NCBI GenBank assembly: GCA_003280985.1
Contig: QCDH01000014.1
Coordinates: 1 to 33,981 of the forward strand
From: Prochlorococcus sp. AG-355-A18
GTDB taxonomy: Bacteria > Cyanobacteriota > Cyanobacteriia > PCC-6307 > Cyanobiaceae
Length of the DNA stretch: 33,981 nucleotides
Reading direction: 5' to 3'
Shown here: positions 27,333 through 33,981 of the stretch, piece after piece
How positions within the stretch are numbered: position 1 is the stretch's first letter
Layout: the number at the start of each line of letters is the position of its first letter
The notes under the pieces: generated by a model
Databases searched by the model: none
Told to the model about the DNA's origin: nothing
The model's input: only the letters and a program-made list of their open reading frames with translations
Made by a program: the position numbers and the translations under genes

Positions 27333-28502
27333 ATGAATGATCAGAAGGGAGGATTTAAAAATCTTTATAAAAACTTGATTACCCCTGTATTAAAAAAAGA
27401 CTCAGGAATTGATGCAGAATACTTAACAAATTTATCTCTTAGTCTCCTATCATTCAGTTCAAGAAAATATAATTGGCCCATAGTATCTTCTATCTTAAAA
27501 AATCTAAATGAAGAATTTTCTGTAGTTGATAAAAGGTTAACTCAGAAAATATGTGGAATAAATTTTTGTAATCCAATTGGTTTAGCTGCGGGTTTTGACA
27601 AAAATGGAAATGCCGCAAATATATGGAAAGATTTTGGTTTTGGATTTGCTGAGCTTGGTACAGTAACTAAATTTGCTCAGAATGGAAATCCCAAACCAAG
27701 GTTATTTAGATTGGCAGAAGAAGAAGCAGCATTAAATAGAATGGGTTTCAATAATAATGGTGCTGAAAATCTAGTTAAAAACTTTGTCGAACAAGGTATT
27801 GAGTTTAAAAAAAACAGGGAGAATATTTGTTTAGGGATAAATTTCGGTAAGTCAAAAATTACAGGTTTATCTCAAGCAAAAGATGATTATTTAACTTCTT
27901 TAAAATTATTAATTCCATATTGTGATTATGCAGCAATAAACGTTAGTTCTCCAAATACTGAAGGGCTAAGAAAATTACAAGATCCAATTCTTCTAAAGGA
28001 ACTTCTTAGAGAAATTAAAAACTTACCTAATTGTCCACCATTATTTGTAAAAATTGCGCCAGATTTAGGCCTTAAAGATATTGAAGATATTTGCCAATTA
28101 ATAATCGAGGAAAACATCGATGGGATAATTGCTACAAACACCAGCATTGATAGATTAGGTCTTGAAAAAAGAAAGATCAGGCAAACTGGATTATTACTCT
28201 CTCAAGAGAATGGAGGATTAAGTGGAAGGCCTCTCCAAAAAAAAGCAAATCAAATAATTAAACATATACATAATATTGATAAAAAGATTATCTTAATTGG
28301 CGTTGGTGGAATAGATAGTCCTGAGTCAGCTTGGGAAAGAATTTGTTCTGGAGCATCATTGATTCAACTTTATACAGGATGGATATATAAGGGTCCACAA
28401 TTAGTACCAGATATACTTGAGGGAATTATAAAGCAACTCAATAACCATCAATTATCTAGTATAAAAGATGCAATTGGATCAGATTTAAAATGGGTTGAAT
28501 AA
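27333..28502 (+). CDS. pyrD: Dihydroorotate dehydrogenase (quinone), class 2
   Basis: Oxidises dihydroorotate to orotate in pyrimidine synthesis, passing electrons to quinone. The 389-aa protein has the class 2 layout: N-terminal helical membrane-associating region (1-80), then the FMN barrel with GLAAGFDKNGNA (about 84-95), FGFAELGTVT, NRMGFNNNGAE, the catalytic serine segment NVSSPNTEGLR and the FMN phosphate site GVGGI...GASLIQLYTG. Intact. ATG start, 6 nt after rnhA, 9 nt before the cobC-like gene, so one transcript. Confidence 0.96.
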   Translation: MNDQKGGFKNLYKNLITPVLKKDSGIDAEYLTNLSLSLLSFSSRKYNWPIVSSILKNLNEEFSVVDKRLTQKICGINFCNPIGLAAGFDKNGNAANIWKDFGFGFAELGTVTKFAQNGNPKPRLFRLAEEEAALNRMGFNNNGAENLVKNFVEQGIEFKKNRENICLGINFGKSKITGLSQAKDDYLTSLKLLIPYCDYAAINVSSPNTEGLRKLQDPILLKELLREIKNLPNCPPLFVKIAPDLGLKDIEDICQLIIEENIDGIIATNTSIDRLGLEKRKIRQTGLLLSQENGGLSGRPLQKKANQIIKHIHNIDKKIILIGVGGIDSPESAWERICSGASLIQLYTGWIYKGPQLVPDILEGIIKQLNNHQLSSIKDAIGSDLKWVE

Positions 28503-28511
28503 AATTAGAGA

Positions 28512-29633
28512 ATGAATAACGAACCTCATGATTACTTAACGTTATCCATGCAAGGATCAAACTTGAAGCACGGTGGAAATGTATATTCAATTGCGAAAAA
28601 ATTAAATTTATTACCCTCCGAAATCATTGATGCAAGTGCATCATTAGTACCATTTGAGCCCCCTCAAATACTAATAGATTCAATAAATGCGGAAATTAAG
28701 AATCTTGGTTTTAGATATTACCCAGAAAGAAACTTGAGTGATCTGAAAGAAATAATCGGCAAATTTCATGGGATAAATCCAGACAATATATTGCCTGGAA
28801 ATGGAGCTTCTGAATTAATAACCTGGGCAGGTTATGAAGCATCCAAATTTGGAATAAGTTGTATTCCTTCTCCATCATTTGTTGATTATGAAAGATCTTT
28901 AAATTGTTGGAATAGCAATTTTATACATTGCGAATTGCCAAAAAACTGGAATAATATTTTTCCTCAATCATTTCCGCTTCATCCAAAAGGTGATGTTATT
29001 TGGATAACAAATCCACATAACCCTACCGGCCAATTATGGGAAAAGAATTCATTGGAGGAAGTTGTGAAAAAATATAAATTAGTTATCTGCGATGAAGCTT
29101 TCTTATCGATAACACCTAATGGAGAAAAAGAATCTTTAATACCATTAACCAAAAGATTTGATAATTTATTAGTCTTGAGAAGCTTGACCAAAATCTTCAA
29201 TATTCCTGGTTTTAGATTAGGTTACGTTATTGGCTCATCTAAAAAACTTAAACAATGGGAAATAAATAGAGATCCTTGGCCTTTAAATTCATTTGCTATT
29301 AAAGCCGGAATTGATCTACTGAATAACAAGAAATTTTATGAACAGTGGACAAAACAGATTCACAGCTGGATAAATATTGAAAAAAAGAGAGTATTTGAAA
29401 AATTATCAAAAATAGAGAACCTTAAAGTTCATAACTCTTCAACCAACTTTTTTTTAATAGAAAGTAAAACGTCCTTGTTGCCAAATATAAAATACTTAGA
29501 AAATAAGGGAATATTGCTTAGAGAATGCACTTCATTTAGATTTCTTGACGAAAAGTGGGCAAGAATAAGTTTGCAGAATAGGACAAATAACACTCTTTTA
29601 TGTAAAGAAATTCAGTATTCCTTTAAAAAATAA
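28512..29633 (+). CDS. cobC: Threonine-phosphate decarboxylase-like PLP enzyme (CobC/CobD type)
   Basis: Fold-type I aminotransferase-family protein. The 373-aa sequence carries the N-terminal HGGNVYSIAKKL (20-31) and DASASLVPF segments that set cobalamin-pathway threonine-phosphate decarboxylases apart from histidinol-phosphate aminotransferase, plus NPHNPTG (167-173), CDEAF (193-197) and the PLP lysine Lys227 in LTKIFNIPGFRLGY. The product, 1-amino-2-propanol phosphate, is the nucleotide-loop linker of (pseudo)cobalamin, which picocyanobacteria make. A HisC-like role is the alternative. Its 3' end overlaps the convergent murG by 22 nt. Confidence 0.85.
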   Translation: MNNEPHDYLTLSMQGSNLKHGGNVYSIAKKLNLLPSEIIDASASLVPFEPPQILIDSINAEIKNLGFRYYPERNLSDLKEIIGKFHGINPDNILPGNGASELITWAGYEASKFGISCIPSPSFVDYERSLNCWNSNFIHCELPKNWNNIFPQSFPLHPKGDVIWITNPHNPTGQLWEKNSLEEVVKKYKLVICDEAFLSITPNGEKESLIPLTKRFDNLLVLRSLTKIFNIPGFRLGYVIGSSKKLKQWEINRDPWPLNSFAIKAGIDLLNNKKFYEQWTKQIHSWINIEKKRVFEKLSKIENLKVHNSSTNFFLIESKTSLLPNIKYLENKGILLRECTSFRFLDEKWARISLQNRTNNTLLCKEIQYSFKK

Positions 29634-30703
29634 TTAATAAATTTTTTAATCTCATTTTTAGATTTTATTTTATTATTATTTTCCATGTTCTTCTTCATGA
29701 GATCTAATATTTCATAATGATTTTTTCCCTTTTTTGATTTTATTTTAAAAATTCTTTCTAGAGTTTCTTCAAAAACTTCTTTAGAAATTTTATTCTGATT
29801 AATTAAAACTGAGCCTCCACTTTCAGCAAGAATCATTGCATTTTTCTCCTGATGATTATTTTTAGAATCTGGATATGGAATTAAAATTGAAGGTTTTTCA
29901 GCCTCCATTAGTTCATTGATTGTTCCTGCACCAGATCTCGATATTACAAGATCACAGTTTTGAATTAAAGCTGCTATGTCATTAGTAAATTTCTTTTGAA
30001 TATAATTTTTGGAGTTTTTTACATGAAAAGGTTGTTGATTAGATTCGCCAATAATATGAACTATCCGAAACTGTTTTTTTATTAAAAATTCTAGAGATTC
30101 ATAAAGAATTTGATTTATAGCTTTTGCTCCTTGACTACCTCCCATAACAATCAAAAGAGGTCCATTTCCTTTTGGAACCCATTCTGGCAAAAAATTAAAT
30201 TTGTAGAATTGCTCTCTTAAAGGTGTTCCAGTAAAAACAGTTTTACAATTTTTTAAATAAGAATTTGTTTCCTTAAATCCTAAAAGAACATAGTTACATA
30301 AAAAACCAAAATATTTAGTGACCATTCCTGGAATTACATTTGATTCATGAATAATGATAGGTATCCTGAGAAGTTTTGAGGCAACAATAGTAGGCGCTGA
30401 TATATAACCACCAGTCGTAAAAACTAAGTTAATTTTTTTTTCTTTTAAGATCCTTATTATTTGGAAAGTTGACATTAAGATTTCTATATATTGGTAAAAC
30501 AAAAAAATATTTTTTCTTGGTGTTTTTATATTCAAAGTCCTCAAATTATATTTTTTGGGAATAAAATTTGCATCAAGTCTTTTACGAAGACCTAACCAAT
30601 GAATATTCCATTCAACTTCGACCTCTTTAGAAACTGCTAAGGCTGGGAAAATATGCCCCCCTGTACCACTGGCTGCGACTAATAAATTATTTTTTTTAGA
30701 CAT
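29612..30703 (-). CDS. murG: MurG, UDP-GlcNAc:lipid I GlcNAc transferase
   Basis: Transfers GlcNAc to lipid I, forming lipid II for peptidoglycan at the inner face of the membrane. The 363-aa protein has two Rossmann domains: ASGTGGHIFPALAVS (11-25), and the C-terminal GGSQGAKAIN and RSGAGTINELMEAEKPSILIPYP signatures. Intact. ATG start; its stop lies inside the 3' end of the cobC-like gene on the other strand, and its start is 32 nt from a divergent gene. Confidence 0.97.
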   Translation of the reverse strand: MSKKNNLLVAASGTGGHIFPALAVSKEVEVEWNIHWLGLRKRLDANFIPKKYNLRTLNIKTPRKNIFLFYQYIEILMSTFQIIRILKEKKINLVFTTGGYISAPTIVASKLLRIPIIIHESNVIPGMVTKYFGFLCNYVLLGFKETNSYLKNCKTVFTGTPLREQFYKFNFLPEWVPKGNGPLLIVMGGSQGAKAINQILYESLEFLIKKQFRIVHIIGESNQQPFHVKNSKNYIQKKFTNDIAALIQNCDLVISRSGAGTINELMEAEKPSILIPYPDSKNNHQEKNAMILAESGGSVLINQNKISKEVFEETLERIFKIKSKKGKNHYEILDLMKKNMENNNKIKSKNEIKKFINYFLKEY

Positions 30704-30735
30704 AAAAACTTAAATTAGTAAAATAAAAATAACCA

Positions 30736-31470
30736 ATGATTAATATGTTTAATTTAAAATTATTAAAAAATATAGGATTTCTTCTCTACTTATTTGTTTA
30801 TCTTATTATTCCTTATTCAGCAATAACGCAAACTTTAAAAGTTAATTTTATAAGAAATCTAGAAAACTCTTTAAATACAAGAGATTTAGAATTCATTAGA
30901 AAAAATTTTAGAAATGAAGAGAGCCAAAATATACCAAAACAATTTTCAAAGATTATTAATGATTTCCCTAACAGCAAATGGAAGATCAAAAGATTAAAAT
31001 CTAATATTCAAAATGAAGATATTTTGCGAATAAAAGTTTATGGAGAAAAAATAGTTAATGGAGAAATATATATACTCGAATCCAATTTTGATTATTTATT
31101 TTCAATTGTAAATGGGAAAATAGATAAAGGGATTATCAAAAATTTATTCACAACTATAAGAAACGATAATAAAAAGATAGATATTAGTTTTAAAATTCCT
31201 GATAGAGTTCTTACTGGTTCAAAATATGATATTGATATAATTCTAAATAAGCCTCTTGAAGGAGTGATTATTGCTGGGGCTATAAAACCTCATCAAGTTA
31301 ATTCAATTTTTGAACAAGAAATATTATTGGAACCATTGGCGTCAGGAGGTATTTTTAAAATAACAAGAGCCCCTTTAAAACCAGGGATACAAATTTGGTC
31401 AGGAATCATAGCTCACCCTGAGGGAATGATTACTTTCACAAAGAGTATCGATATTGTTGATGAGATATAG
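30736..31470 (+). CDS. Secreted or membrane-anchored protein of unknown function
   Basis: A 244-aa protein with a signal-type N-terminus: basic MINMFNLKLLKN then hydrophobic GFLLYLFVYLIIPYSAITQ (13-31), with possible cleavage near AITQ. The first Met or Met4 could be the start. The exported part is Lys/Ile/Asn-rich and looks mostly beta: KWKIKRLKS, DILRIKVYGE, ISFKIPDRVLTGSKYDIDIILNKP, then IAGAIKPHQV and a C-terminal domain with LASGGIFKITRAPLKPG. I do not recognise a family. It may be a periplasmic protein conserved in picocyanobacteria. Starts 32 nt from divergent murG; its stop and that of pgk on the other strand are one base apart. Confidence 0.8.
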   Translation: MINMFNLKLLKNIGFLLYLFVYLIIPYSAITQTLKVNFIRNLENSLNTRDLEFIRKNFRNEESQNIPKQFSKIINDFPNSKWKIKRLKSNIQNEDILRIKVYGEKIVNGEIYILESNFDYLFSIVNGKIDKGIIKNLFTTIRNDNKKIDISFKIPDRVLTGSKYDIDIILNKPLEGVIIAGAIKPHQVNSIFEQEILLEPLASGGIFKITRAPLKPGIQIWSGIIAHPEGMITFTKSIDIVDEI

Positions 31471-31471
31471 C

Positions 31472-32680
31472 CTAAGCGTCATTTAACGCAGCTACACCTG
31501 GTAAGGTTTTACCTTCTAAAAGTTCCAAACTTGCACCACCTCCAGTAGATATATGAGACATTTTCTCAGCTAAGCCTGCTTTCTCGACTGCTGCGACTGA
31601 ATCTCCACCACCAATTATTGTACAAACTTCAGAAAAAGCACTTAAGTCCGCAAGAGTCGTAGCTATTGCATTTGTACCGTCTGCAAATTTATCAAATTCA
31701 AAAACTCCCATTGGACCATTCCAAATAATTGTCTTACATTCTGCAAGAGCATTCTGAAAAACTTTAATAGAATCTGGACCAATATCTAGACCCATCCAAT
31801 TGCCACTAATTGAATCAATTTGAGATATTTCGCTATTGGCGTCCGGAGAAAATTCATCAGCTAAAACAACATCAGTAGGTAATAGTAATTCTACTCCTTT
31901 TGCTTTTGCTTTTGCTTCTAAATCTTTAGCAAGCTCGAGTTTATCTTCTTCTACTAGGCTCTTTCCAACATCTAAACCTCTAGCTTTATAAAAAGTAAAA
32001 ATCATACCTCCACCAATCATGATTTTGTCACACTTATCTAGTAAAGAATCAAGTACTCCTATTTTGCTACTAACCTTTGATCCTCCAACTATTGCTGCCA
32101 ATGGACGCTTTGGAGAATCTATTGCTCCTTGTAGGTATTTCAATTCTTTTTCTAAAAGAAATCCAGCTACTGAGGGACTTAAATAATTTGTAACACCCTG
32201 AGTTGAAGCATGCGCTCTATGAGCAGCACCGAAAGCATCATTTACATACATATCTGCATGTGATGCTAATTTTTTAGCAAACTCCAAGTCGTTCTTTTCC
32301 TCTTCACCAAAAAAACGAACATTTTCAAGTAAAAGAACATCTCCATTAGATAAGTTATTTGATTTTGCAACTGCTTCATCACCAATACAACTGTTAGTGA
32401 GAGCAACATTCTGCCCCAACAATTCACTTAATCTTGCTGCTACTGGAGTTAATCTCATTTTTTCATTTACCTGACCCTTTGGTCTCCCAAAATGAGCGGC
32501 TAAAATAACTTTTGAAGAATGTTTAATAAGATATTCAATAGTTGGGATCGCTGCACGAATACGCGTATCATCTGTTATTTGACCATCTTCGTTTAATGGA
32601 ACATTAAAATCTACTCTTACAAGAACTTTTTTTCCTTCTAAATGTGTCTTATCAAGACTGGAAAGAGATAATTTTGACAT
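31472..32680 (-). CDS. pgk: Phosphoglycerate kinase
   Basis: Makes 1,3-bisphosphoglycerate in the Calvin cycle and runs in reverse in glycolysis. The 402-aa protein has RVDFNVPLN (22-30), SHFGRPKG-type [25 protein letters not shown]-like [21 protein letters not shown] and the ATP motif [10 protein letters not shown] near the end. Intact and of normal length. ATG start. A short tandem AKAKAKG run (about 252-258) is unremarkable. Confidence 0.98.
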   Translation of the reverse strand: MSKLSLSSLDKTHLEGKKVLVRVDFNVPLNEDGQITDDTRIRAAIPTIEYLIKHSSKVILAAHFGRPKGQVNEKMRLTPVAARLSELLGQNVALTNSCIGDEAVAKSNNLSNGDVLLLENVRFFGEEEKNDLEFAKKLASHADMYVNDAFGAAHRAHASTQGVTNYLSPSVAGFLLEKELKYLQGAIDSPKRPLAAIVGGSKVSSKIGVLDSLLDKCDKIMIGGGMIFTFYKARGLDVGKSLVEEDKLELAKDLEAKAKAKGVELLLPTDVVLADEFSPDANSEISQIDSISGNWMGLDIGPDSIKVFQNALAECKTIIWNGPMGVFEFDKFADGTNAIATTLADLSAFSEVCTIIGGGDSVAAVEKAGLAEKMSHISTGGGASLELLEGKTLPGVAALNDA

Positions 32681-32815
32681 TAAACAAACTATATTTATAA
32701 TTTCAAGACCCTAACGTTAATTTGGGCTTATTGGGTTAAAAAGTAGTTACTGTTACCTATGCCTTAATAAATTTTAAGAATTAACGATTATAAAAATTTT
32801 TTTAGTCATTAAATT

Positions 32816-32821
32816 TATACT
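32816..32821 (+). promoter_or_regulatory. Candidate -10 box for rbgA
   Basis: TATACT, a five-of-six match to TATAAT, 73 nt before the GTG start of rbgA in the 214-nt gap shared with pgk. No clear -35 element. The same gap contains the palindrome TAACGTTA near 32713 but no other recognisable site. Confidence 0.35.
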
Positions 32822-32894
32822 AGACTTTAGAAGTAAATACTTTTGAAACTTATAAAAACTAAAAGGAATACAAAATTTTATTTGATTTATTGAC

Positions 32895-33767
32895 GTGGAC
32901 ATACCCAAAATCCAATGGTACCCAGGCCATATCGCAAAAGCAGAAAAAAAATTATCTGAAGTTATCAATAAAGTAGATTTAGTTATAGAAGTTAGAGATG
33001 CACGAATTCCTTTGTCAACAGGACATCCACACTTAAATAAATGGATAAATAATAAAAAACATATTCTTGTTATTAACAGATCAGACATGATCTCCCCTAA
33101 TACAATCAATAGTTGGAATAAATGGTTTAATGCTAAAGATCAATATCCTCTTTGGTGTGATGCTAAAAGAGGAATAGGGATTAAAGAAATTTGTAAGTCA
33201 GCCAAAGATTCTAGGTCGTCAATAGACGATAGAAGACTCTCTAGAGGAATGCGAATTAGGCCAATTAGAGCCCTTACACTTGGTTTCCCAAACGTTGGGA
33301 AGTCAGCATTAATTAACAGAATTGCAAAAAAAAGAGTTGTAGATAGCGCTAGGAAAGCAGGCGTGACTCGTAATTTAAGATGGATAAAATTAGAAAGTGG
33401 TATAGATCTTCTAGATGCTCCTGGTGTTATACCTCCAAATTTAGAAGATCAAAAATCAGCACTTAATCTTGCACTATGTGACGATATTGGTGAAGCTGCT
33501 TATGAAATAGAGAGTGTCGCAATTGAATTTATCAAAATTATATCCACTCTCAACAAAGATAAGAATGCGAATATCTCAGTTAAACAAATATCTAATAGAT
33601 ATGGAGTTGATATTTCCAAAGGCTTTAAGAGTCCTTCTGCTTGGATCGACGAAGCAGCTTCAAAACATACATCAGGCGATAAAAGGAGAATGTCTCATAA
33701 GTTATTGGAAGATTATAGAAATCAAATGCTGGGTAAAATTGCTTTAGAAGTCCCACTATGGAATTAA
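32895..33767 (+). CDS. rbgA: Ribosome-biogenesis GTPase YlqF/RbgA, circularly permuted
   Basis: GTPase for late 50S assembly. The 290-aa protein begins WYPGHIAKAEKKL and has the permuted G-motif order: G4 NRSD (61-64), G5 region WCDAKRG, then G1 GFPNVGKS (130-137) and G3 DAPG (174-177), followed by the C-terminal ANTAR-like helical domain. GTG start: an in-frame TGA lies 9 nt upstream and no ATG precedes the WYPGH motif. Its last 10 nt overlap the start of the next gene. Confidence 0.95.
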   Translation: MDIPKIQWYPGHIAKAEKKLSEVINKVDLVIEVRDARIPLSTGHPHLNKWINNKKHILVINRSDMISPNTINSWNKWFNAKDQYPLWCDAKRGIGIKEICKSAKDSRSSIDDRRLSRGMRIRPIRALTLGFPNVGKSALINRIAKKRVVDSARKAGVTRNLRWIKLESGIDLLDAPGVIPPNLEDQKSALNLALCDDIGEAAYEIESVAIEFIKIISTLNKDKNANISVKQISNRYGVDISKGFKSPSAWIDEAASKHTSGDKRRMSHKLLEDYRNQMLGKIALEVPLWN

Positions 33768-33981
33768 ATAATCAAAATTCTTTCGGCACTGGAGAAGGTG
33801 GGCTTGTAGAAATTATTTATGAGCTACCTCTTCCTATGAGGCTAGACAGATGGTTGGTAAGTAAAAGGCCAGAACAAAGTAGAGCAAGAATTCAACATTT
33901 TATAAATTCAGGTTTAGTACTTGTAAACTACAAGACCGCGAAAGCAAAGACCCCATTAAAAAATGGCGACAATATTCAAAT
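33758..33981 (+). CDS. RluA-family pseudouridine synthase, N-terminal part (cut by window edge)
   Basis: Open from ATG 33758 to the end of the window, 74 codons visible. The protein shows the S4 RNA-binding domain used by RluD-like enzymes: RLDRWLVSKRPEQSRARIQHFINSG then LVLVNYKTAKAKTPLKNGD. The catalytic RLD motif lies beyond the window, so the RluD/RluA assignment rests on the S4 domain, position after rbgA and family knowledge. It overlaps rbgA by 10 nt and is probably translated with it. Confidence 0.85.
   Translation, partial: MELNNQNSFGTGEGGLVEIIYELPLPMRLDRWLVSKRPEQSRARIQHFINSGLVLVNYKTAKAKTPLKNGDNIQ

Noticed and set aside
31886-31925. Short tandem repeat (ttttgc units) in pgk
   Set aside because: It just encodes an AKAKAKG run in a surface helix of phosphoglycerate kinase; three units, no other significance.

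Overview
The window is ordinary chromosomal backbone from a marine picocyanobacterium, almost certainly a high-light-adapted Prochlorococcus. The evidence is a strongly AT-rich base composition, very short intergenic gaps, a psbA (photosystem II D1) gene, CP12, a SulP/SbtA/SbtB bicarbonate-uptake cluster, a thioredoxin reductase without NADPH motifs, and a gene order that I recognise as typical of the genus. I see no insertion sequence, integrase, tRNA, rRNA or CRISPR array. The genes at both window edges are cut: ftsH at its 5' side and an RluA-family pseudouridine synthase at its 3' side.

Layout: (1) 1-6.9 kb holds ftsH, a divergent KDPG-aldolase-like gene, aroC, psbA with a clear terminator, a 42-residue TTG-initiated small gene divergent from psbA, an aspartoacylase-like hydrolase and a glutathionyl-hydroquinone-reductase-like GST. 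(2) 7.0-12.5 kb holds cp12 (+) with its terminator, facing a leftward run hemB - VOC protein - mutS2 - obgE - 60-aa protein. (3) 12.7-15.6 kb is a tight rightward bicA-like - sbtA - sbtB unit with gaps of 6 and 2 nt. (4) 15.7-20.2 kb holds a ferredoxin-type flavin thioredoxin reductase (-), a 105-aa protein translationally coupled to a UbiB/ABC1-type kinase (+), and eno (-). (5) 20.4-26.6 kb is clpB followed by secE-nusG-rplK-rplA-rplJ-rplL, with an L10-leader-like RNA before rplJ. (6) 26.6-33.98 kb holds rnhA, pyrD and a cobC-like gene (+), murG (-), a secreted/anchored protein of unknown function (+), pgk (-), rbgA/ylqF (+) and the start of an RluA-family synthase.

Several genes bear on carbon and redox control: bicarbonate import (bicA-like, sbtA, sbtB), Calvin-cycle gating (cp12), a light-linked thioredoxin reductase, and lower glycolysis (eno, pgk). 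I did not find a convincing new multigene system. The best leads are details. ClpB has lost the tandem arginine fingers of its first AAA+ ring. SbtB lacks the C-terminal Cys loop. A long near-perfect inverted repeat lies in the eno/clpB divergent region. psbA has two stem-loops in its leader. The L10 leader has an extra long-range helix next to the rplJ start. The GST-like protein carries a CPWC motif.
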